Below are positions 56,801 through 64,000 of a stretch of DNA of 64,000 nucleotides, in pieces; within the stretch, counting starts at the first letter, position 1; every line of letters starts with the position of its first letter. This stretch comes from Diphasiastrum complanatum (taxonomy: Eukaryota; Streptophyta; Lycopodiopsida; Lycopodiales; Lycopodiaceae). The notes beneath the pieces were generated by a model. The model was not told where the DNA came from and ran no database searches. It was given only the letters and a program-made list of their open reading frames with translations. The position numbers and the translations under genes are program-made. Where the stretch lies: positions 4,930,056 to 4,994,055 of the forward strand of contig CM055093.1 of assembly GCA_029204225.1 (NCBI GenBank). Reading direction: 5' to 3'.

Positions 56801-57870
56801 AGCTAAAAATAGCATGTTTTACGTTTTTGGATCTTGAGATCTTGACCCCATATAAGGGTGGAACCAATGACCTATTAGGTTAGATGTTAGCAATAGGGTA
56901 TGTTAAGATAAGAGATGCTTTAAATGTTCAGATCCAAGCTCGAAATGTATAAAGATGTGATGGGATCTCCATCCAAATATGAAGAAAATCGAGTTTCTCC
57001 ACTTCCATCAACATTGTCTTAGAGTGGAGAGTATAGCTACTGTATGAGTGATTTTATTACATGTTTTGGAAGGTATTGAAGTTGATTACAAGTCTAGTAT
57101 GCTTGCTGCACTTTACTTTTGTGTATTTGATCAAATCTTTGCGGCCATTGTGGAGTTAAATGCCAAATTAGCTAGTTTTGGTAACTAGTCTTGATTTTAG
57201 CTCATAGTTTGGATCTAGATCTTTGATTTGTGCATCCTCTATCACTTTTAGGATTGATTGGGATTGAATCTGCTGTATAATTGTCATCTTGAAAGATTAT
57301 GATTTTTGCTACTACAATGATGGAACCATGCTTTCTCTTGAACACAAATACAATTTGATAAACAAAATGTTTAGCATGATGCTCATGAACAAAATTAAAT
57401 TTGTGAAAGAATCCTTAAGTATTCTTGCTGGGTGGGGTGGCTCATTTTGCTCGGGAAGGTCCATGAAGGGAGCCACTAGTGGTGGCTCAACTCCATCAAA
57501 ATCTTTTGTGGCATTTGCTTACCATAAATAAACTAGAACCTTGTGCCCACAAAGGCCATGCCATAATGGTCAAATTGTTGGATTGAAAAAGAAAAACCCT
57601 CTAGTAATTGTATTTCTTCTTTTCTTTGAAGTTCAAAAGTATTGGTAACGTAAGTTATTGTGGTGATTTTTTTTTTCCATTTTAAGTTGCAAGTGATTAC
57701 ACTATCACACTACCACAAAAATAGTAAGCTTTTAGAATGCTAGAAATAAGATTCATATTGGGATTAAAAATGACTAAGACTTGTGGACAGAATGATTTTG
57801 CCAATAAACATGCGATCTTTATTTCACTATAGTTTCTTACAATGGGTTTAATATTTTGATCATGAAATGT
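56801..57870. other. No gene recognised
   Basis: An open plus-strand frame at 57289-57531 ends GWGGSFCSGRSMKGATSGGS; nothing identifies it. It may be more of the flanking copia or a host scrap. Confidence 0.4.
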
Positions 57871-57879
57871 CGGTTATCT

Positions 57880-58795
57880 TGGAATTTTAGGGCAACACAT
57901 GAACAAGTTGGTCCAGTGTTAACAGACCCTTGCGGGCAAGGGCCAACATCAAATGAGAGTGCCAACAGAAGAGAGAAGGTGAATCAAGAGGAAAGAGGGC
58001 CAAAGTCCAAATCATTTCATCGAACAATAGTGGGGACAAGGGTGAGTGGTGAAGCAAGGACCAAAGTTCCAAAAGGGCATGCTTTAGATTATTGAGGATA
58101 AAAGGGCCTTTTAGGTGGAAAGAACCTCTGAAGCTAAGGAGCTTGGCAAAGGTAGTTGGAGGTTGCAAAGGAGGACAACAATAGAGGAAGACAAAAAAGA
58201 CAAGAATAAAATGTCGGTGTGAGAAGGTGAGGAGAGCCCCAAAGCAGGTGTCGAGAAGGCTGGTAACCATTCCATGTGGAAAAATGTGGATGTGCAAGGT
58301 GGAAACCTAGGGAGGCGAAGAGATAGCCAAATTCTGGAGCTCCGACTTTCCCTTGTTAAGGAGGGAGGAGGAACATTAGCAAAAGTTAATGAAGATACAC
58401 AAAAAATGGCAAACCTCAAGTTCAAAAATGAGAAATGTGAGGATTAGTTACATCATAAATGAATAGCTGATGAGATAGTAGGCCCATAGGACAGTGGGCA
58501 AGGTTGATGACATGAGCAGAGGCTGCTTGACGGAGTGCACAAGAAAGCGGTCAGTAGCGATGGCAAAGAGTAGGGAAGAGAGAGGGCATCCATAACGGAT
58601 GCCACATCTTGAAGAGAAAGGCTACAAGAGACACTCATGGAGTAGCCTAGAGGAGGAAGCGGAATACAAGGCTTGCACCATGGCATGAAAGGAAGGGGGA
58701 ACAAACACCCAAGGCCTTACAATAGGTAAGAATGTAGTACCAACCAATGCGATCAAATGCCTTGTCGAGTTCCAACACGTTCAATGTTCAAGGTA
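57880..58795 (-). pseudogene. LINE (non-LTR) reverse transcriptase relic
   Basis: Minus-strand frames give ELDKAFDRIGWYYILTYCKA, VQALYSASSSRLLHECLL, then IRYGCPLSSLLFAIATDRFL. These are the LDxxKAFDxxxW motif and the xRQGCPLSPLLF motif of L1-type plant LINEs, with Gln to Tyr in the latter. The catalytic FADD box is not seen. Downstream sequence to about 57880 is open in places and may be the LINE 3' domain, but no motif confirms it. Confidence 0.75.
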
Positions 58796-59370
58796 TTTGT
58801 TGTTTCATATTCCAAATTTTACATAATCATCGTCAACCATTAATTAGATAGCCTTCAAGACCCATCTTTGGAAAGTCAATCAATTCTTCATCCAATATAG
58901 GAAGACATTGTACACATCATGCAAAAGAAGACACCATCAAAAACTTTAAAAATAATAAGTACCAAACTATATTGTCTATTGTTATTTTTTCATAAAAAAA
59001 ATGTAAACATAATAAAAAGAAGAAAATTGAACATTGTGGAAGTAAAAATTCACGTATGGGAATACCCTAAAATGTGAAAATTCAAATGTGTGGGAATACC
59101 CTAAAATGTGAAATTGATTTCCTAAGCTATGCTTATGCACTATAAATCTTCTATTGATTGAAATCCAAGATAAATGACAAAATCTAAGGCAAAGAGGCAA
59201 ATATACTAGCATACATTCATAACCAAGTAATTTCACATGTGCGAAAAATGCTTCATGAAATCCAAGATCAATTGATGAAATCTAAGGCAAAGAGGGGAAT
59301 TTTAATCCATACATTCATAACCAAAGTATTTTCACACGTGTGGAAACATGTACTACTGCAAATTAAGTCC
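58796..59370. repeat. A/T-rich spacer with short tandem duplications
   Basis: GGGAATACCCTAAAATGTGAAA occurs twice (59057, 59092). A ~97-bp unit with AAATCCAAGAT, AAATCTAAGGCAAAGAGG, then CATACATTCATAACCAA and TTTCACAYGTG occurs twice (59159-59250, 59258-59345). No gene is seen. Confidence 0.7.
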
Positions 59371-59374
59371 CAAC

Positions 59375-59914
59375 AAGATCCTCTCCATGGGTAGAGAGAG
59401 AATAGAGTAGTTGGTCTCGAGTAGAGAGAGAGAAAAGAATACACAAAATTTGACTGCTCTCAAATTGACTAAAACAACTCACTTAGAATTATGATGGAAA
59501 TCAAAGTACAGTTAAAACTCGTGGAGATCCATGCTTGTCTTCTATTGGACCCCTAATCATAGCCTTCTAATCCTATTGGATGAGTGATGCATCTTTCTTA
59601 CAATTCTATTGGACCCTTCATATGAAGTTCTCACTTGTGATTGGACCCTTTGACTTTTGCCAACACCTTGACTTCATCACTCATCAAATTACATCTACAC
59701 ACGTGTCACAAGCCTAAATAGCTTGAGTTCACATCACTATCTACTTTTGGCCAAATTGTGGGTTTAAATGTGGAATTGACCATTTTGCCCTCTATGCCAA
59801 TTTTGGCCCTATCAAAGTCCTACACAAGGATGTTGGGCATAAAAAACTTATCAAACCCCTAAAGCTAAGATAGATAACTTTTTGTAATTTTCACACTCCT
59901 AAAAAGATATCTAA
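59375..59914 (-). mobile_element. 3' LTR of minus-strand copia
   Basis: On the minus strand it starts TGAAAATTACAAAAAGTTATC after TTTTTAGGAGTG, just downstream of RNase H. The first ~115 bp recur at 63038-62924. It contains TCTCTCTCTCTACTCGAG-type R sequence near 59400. The lower boundary is estimated. Confidence 0.7.
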
Positions 59915-59939
59915 TCTAAAAGAGCATAGATCTTGGAAT

Positions 59940-62920
59940 CATTCCAAGATTGGATGTATGTTTGATGAAGGAACCCTTGAGTAGAGGCTTGGTGAGTAGA
60001 TTGACAATACATGATGATGAATCAATATGCTCCAAATGGATCTCTCCTCCAATAAGCTTTTCTCTCACAAAGTGGTGTGCCACTTGTATGTGCTTGCTCC
60101 TTGCATGAAATATCAGATTATTGGCAAAGGCCTAGGCCGAGATATTATCATAATGTATCAAAGGTAGATCCTGCTCTTTGATGCACTTTAGCTCCAATAA
60201 AATCCTCTTGATCCAAAGCACGTCTTTTGTTGATGTAGTGAGTGATTTATACTCGGCCTCACAAGAAGAAAGAGAGATTGTATCTTGCTTTTTGGAAAGC
60301 CAAGATATGAGATTCCTCCAAAAAGATAGTGTATGCACTTCTGGACATTCGATCCACCTTCTCACTTGCAAAGACCGAATCCGAGTAGCCAATAATGGAT
60401 AGATCTTCACTCTTGTAAAGTAGAACATAATCATGTGATGAAGTTATGTACCTTAGCACTCTCTTGGCCATCTTCCAATGATAGACGTTTAGATCTTGCA
60501 TAGATTGGCTCAACTTGTGCACACAATAGCTCAAGTTGGGCCTAGTGATGGTAAGCCATACCAAGGAGCCAATAAGACTCCTCAAAAGTGTGTCCTTGAA
60601 GGATTTTTCATCACCTTTATTAGGATCTTTTACAATGTGCTGCATTGTTGTATCAATGTTGTTACAATTTTCCATATGAAATTTTTTCAACATAGAAAGA
60701 GCATATTTGCATTGACAAATAAAAGCATAATCATCATGAAGGTTAATCTCTAGGCCTAAGATATAGAGGATCCTAGTGAGATAAGAAAAGAGTTGAGTCT
60801 TTCATATTAGTAGATACAACTTCCACAAAGGATAATGTCATCTACATAGATGAGAAGAATGACAATATCACTAGCAACAAACTTTATATACATGGAAGGA
60901 TAGTCACTAAGAGTGAATCCTAGCGAGATAAGAAAAGAGTTAAGTCTTTCAAAACAAGATCTTGGTGATTCCATGAGCCCATAAAAACTTTTGAAGAGCA
61001 AACACACTTTCGATTCATCCTTGAGAAATGCATTGGAAATATCCAACTGGAACACCTTCCACTTGAAATAGGTAGAGTTATGAGAATCTTTATTGTCACC
61101 ATCTTTGCCATGGGTGCAAAGGTCTCTTCATAATCGAGTCCATGGATCTGGGCAAATCCCTTGGCACATAATTTTGCCTTATACTTATTGATGGTGCCAT
61201 CTTCATTATACTTGATTCAAAATACCCACTTGGATCAAATGATGTGCTTGTTGGAAAGAGGATCCAGAAGCTCCCAAGTGTTGTTGGTGATCAATGCATC
61301 ATATTCTTGTTTTATGGGCTCATACCACTCCTTGGTATTGATTGCATCTTCAACATCCTTGGCTCTTCATGTGAGATGAAATATGCAAAATTGGTGAAAT
61401 CAAAATCCACTTGCTTGCCTTTGTCAACATAAGAAATCCTCTTAGGCCCGGATCTCTCTCTTGATGACCTCCTAGGTGTGAAAACCCGAGCAGACTCCTC
61501 AAATCTCGACCCCAACATACCTTGATTGTCTTCAAAAGTGATGTTTGGTGATGGATCTTTAGGTAACTTGATCTCGGCCCCTTTAAGTGATGGATGTTGA
61601 TCTGCATGAATTATGACATCTCTACTTTCAATCACTTGTGAAGTAGAGAGTACAAAGACTCTATAAGCCTTCTTAGTGGATGAATATCCAACCATGATCC
61701 CTTTGCTAAAGCATGGATCATCCTTTTTCTTTTTTTCCAAGGGAACATGTGCAAAGCAAATAGTACCAAATATTCTAACGTGATCAACCTAAGGCTTCTT
61801 CTTGAATAAGCCCTCATATGGTGTCCTTCCTTCAAGAGCAATATGTGGAACCCTATTGCAAAGATTTTGCACAATTTATAGCTTCTCCCCGAAAGTATTT
61901 AGGCAAAGATGCTTATGGATTTTGCACACTCGCGTAAGGATCTATTCTTCATCTCGGCCACTCCATTTTGAGATGGTGAATAAGGACAAGAGAACTCCCT
62001 TTTGATGCCTTCTTGCTCACAATAGTCATGGAATTTGTTGGAGATATACTCTCCTCCTCCATCACACCTCAAAGCCTTGATCTTCAATGAGAATTGCTTC
62101 TCAACATATGCTTTGAATATAAGGAAGTGATCATACACAATGAATTTTTCAGAAAGAAGATATAACCATGTATATCTTGTGAAATCATCAATAAATGTCA
62201 CAAAACAAGTCGCTCCTCCCTTGCTTTTTAAATGATGATAAGTGCATATCCAAGTGTATCAACTCCAAAGGATGTGTACTTTTGATGGAGGTCCTTTGAT
62301 ATGTTTTTTTGTGTGATTTTGCAATTGCACAAGCCTCACATGGCTTGATCTCCTTGGAAAGCTTCTTTGGCAAGCCAATAGCCTTGGCTCCTTTGATCAT
62401 AAAAAGCATGGATTTGTAGTTGGGATGTCCCAATCTCCTATGCCATAATTCCTCCTTGGAAAGCTTTGTCACATAAGCAATATCACAACTCTCTCTTGGA
62501 TCTAGCTTGTATATGCCTCTAAATCTAGATCCATGTGCAAAGATGTCATCATTTCTATTGATCACACAAGTATCAATATTGAATTTCACATCAAGGCTCC
62601 TTCTTATACTTTTGTACTTCTTGAGGCTCCTTCTCAATCCCAAGTAAAATGTCTATCACATCTTGGAGTGTTAGGATAGACTCCATTCTAACCTTCCAAA
62701 TAGAATAGTTGGAGGTAGATAGCCTTTCACTCTTTTGACAACTTTGAAATATTTGATTTCTAAGAGTGAGAAGCCTAGAGGTATTTTTGGCCTCCTAGAT
62801 TGCTTTGAGAGTATCCCAAGCATCCTTGGCCAAAGTACAAGCACCAATGTCTCTCAAAATCTCATTAGAGACATTCATCTTGATATAAGCCATCCTAGCT
62901 CTCTTCTTATACTTTTGTAA
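59940..62920 (-). pseudogene. Ty1/copia polyprotein, near full length but rearranged
   Basis: In minus order: gag piece ARMAYIKMNVSNEILRDIGA then SNYSIWKVRMESILTLQDVI (reversed relative order); pre-integrase LWHRRLGHPNYKSM; integrase CEACAIAKSHKKTYQ, HLDM (Asp), FIDDFTRYTWLYLLSE, LRCDGGGEYISNKF (Asp), YSPSQNGVAEMKNRS (Glu), all three catalytic residues kept; linker PRRSSRERSGPKRISYVDKG; RT KYNEDGTINKYKAKL, QLDISNAFLKDESKV, LLIYVDDIILCG; connection YCVHKLSQSMQDLNVYHWK; RNase H YSDSVFASEKVDRMSRSA, CEAEYKSLTTSTKDVLWIKR, HARSKHIQVAHHFVREKL, NLLTKPL. About eight frame changes. Protease is missing. Confidence 0.94.
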
Positions 62921-62923
62921 TTC

Positions 62924-63038
62924 ACCTTGCCCTCTTTGCCAATTTTGGCCCTATCGAAGTCCTACACAAAGATGGTTGACATAAAAAACTTATCAAACCC
63001 CTAAAGCTAAGATAGATAACTTTTTGTAATTTTCAAAG
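62924..63038 (-). mobile_element. 5' LTR remnant (115 bp) of the same copia
   Basis: Nearly identical to 59800-59914 (five or six differences). It joins directly to gag codons, so the rest of the LTR, the PBS and the gag start were deleted. Confidence 0.85.
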
Positions 63039-64000
63039 TGGAATCAAGCATACATCATCTTTCACGTCTCCTACTCACATGTGATTATTATCATTCACAT
63101 GTTCACAATTAAGCATGCAATAGCGAAATAAATTTGTTTGTTTTTCTTTCTCTTTCATTTCATGGAAGCTATATTCTTTTTCCATGTTGGGTAACTGAGC
63201 CCTCTGCCAAAGTCCAAATCTCAAAAGGCAAAATGGCCACCACCACTATACTTTAACATCGATTTTTCAAAGTCCATTGACCAACCTCAACTTATCACAT
63301 TGCCTTTGCAATGCAAGGCCAAAAACTTATATAGAAGCCTTCTATATATACAAATATATATGTGTGTAAAATGGATATCATGTTATTGAATATAAACAAT
63401 TTATTTTTTAAATGTTCATTTTGCAAGCAAAAACAAATAGTTTATAAAGAAATTGGTAGTTTAAACAATGTCAATGTCCATCCCGTCAAATTGGGTTACT
63501 CCATTTTAGCATAACAATCATCAGGTGAAACGTTCAAATGTGATTTTCATGAGTGAAGGTTCTCCGGAGTAGGGCAACAAAAGTTAATAAAGGGACAAAA
63601 ACCCGTGAAATGTTCATGAAGGTAGGCACGTTCCAAGTTAGTCAAAGACTAAAACCCCGAGCTGGTCTAATGTGGAAGCAGAGATTCAGAATAGTTTTTC
63701 ATGACAGCTCCCAGCCTAGCTAGCGTACGGTGTTGCACACAAGCTCTGATACAAAATATGATTAGACGAAGGACTAGTCCAGGGAACGTAAGCCAATAGC
63801 GATATATGACCACTTGAAAATGAAAGAAAAGATCACGGCTTCTGAACGTAAACCCTAATTGCTAATGTAATGTTTTGCTTCAGAGAGGTGGGTAGATTCA
63901 GAAGGTGATTATAAAGAAAGCTTCAAATTTACCTACTATTGCCAAGTGGAAATGTTAGCGTCATTCCTAACTCTTTCCAAAGCAATTGGCAAAATTCAGA
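63039..64000. other. No gene recognised; PBS-like site
   Basis: GCTCTGATACAA at 63743-63754 reads on the minus strand as TTGTATCAGAGCTTGTG, a one-mismatch initiator-Met PBS with the same TTGTG tail as at 6499. It may mark an LTR running beyond the window. Nothing else is identifiable. Confidence 0.45.

Noticed and set aside
57887-58425. Leu/Ser/Pro-rich minus-strand ORFs as host genes
   Set aside because: They are downstream of LINE RT motifs in the same orientation and show no other domain, so are treated as LINE remnant.

Overview
The window looks like TE-dense nuclear DNA of a land plant. Nearly everything recognisable is a decayed LTR retrotransposon (Ty1/copia and Ty3/gypsy pol with plant-type primer-binding sites: initiator-Met TGGTATCAGAGC and an Asp-like TGGCACCGTTGCCGGGGA). 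The rest is a LINE relic, inverted-repeat elements, minisatellites, a satellite array, and a few host-like exons broken by stops. I see no intact housekeeping gene, no rRNA or tRNA gene and no CRISPR array. A DUF7869-like relic and a FCP1-like phosphatase relic suggest a large-genome lineage such as a fern, lycophyte, bryophyte or gymnosperm; this is inference.

Layout. 0-8 kb: a gypsy pol fragment, a copia RT fragment, then a minus-strand set of host-like exons (kinase-like scrap, unknown exon, a methyltransferase-fold-like stretch, a FCP1/HAD phosphatase exon). 8.6-10.25 kb: a satellite with period about 335-365 bp. 10.2-13.05 kb: 5' half of a minus-strand copia (LTR, PBS, gag, protease, pre-integrase) inserted in a minus-strand gypsy gag (13.05-13.75 kb), whose leader is a strange low-complexity array (13.85-14.5 kb). 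14.9-17.85 kb: a DUF7869-like protein relic running in frame into a gypsy pol. 18.67-21.75 kb: LTR, Asp-type PBS and internally deleted gypsy. 22.6-29.28 kb: a probable non-autonomous LTR element with no pol, holding a TPR (kinesin-light-chain-like) fragment, minisatellites and a 1.55-kb foldback element. 29.3-34.8 kb: AT-rich, no gene seen. 34.8-44.7 kb: gypsy fragment, then a copia split by a full gypsy insertion (37538-43812, TSD CAAAG) and by a 378-bp inverted-repeat element flanked by imperfect 51-bp direct repeats. 44.9-54.1 kb: another low-complexity array, two inverted copies of one copia LTR family, a putative 2.6-kb LTR and an unexplained 191-codon ORF. 54.1-63.04 kb: two minus-strand copia elements, a plus-strand copia scrap and a LINE scrap. 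63.04-64 kb: nothing but a PBS-like site.

How it fits together: this is a nest of elements of different ages. The most unusual things are (i) a bipartite non-coding leader (AAATCTCAACCG-type block followed by TTTTTCGATAC-type block) found at two or three separate loci, (ii) two foldback elements sharing CATTAG termini and a subterminal hairpin, one of them with very long flanking duplications, (iii) the pol-less LTR element carrying a host TPR fragment, and (iv) the minus-strand methyltransferase-like plus FCP1-like exon series at 2.8-5.9 kb.
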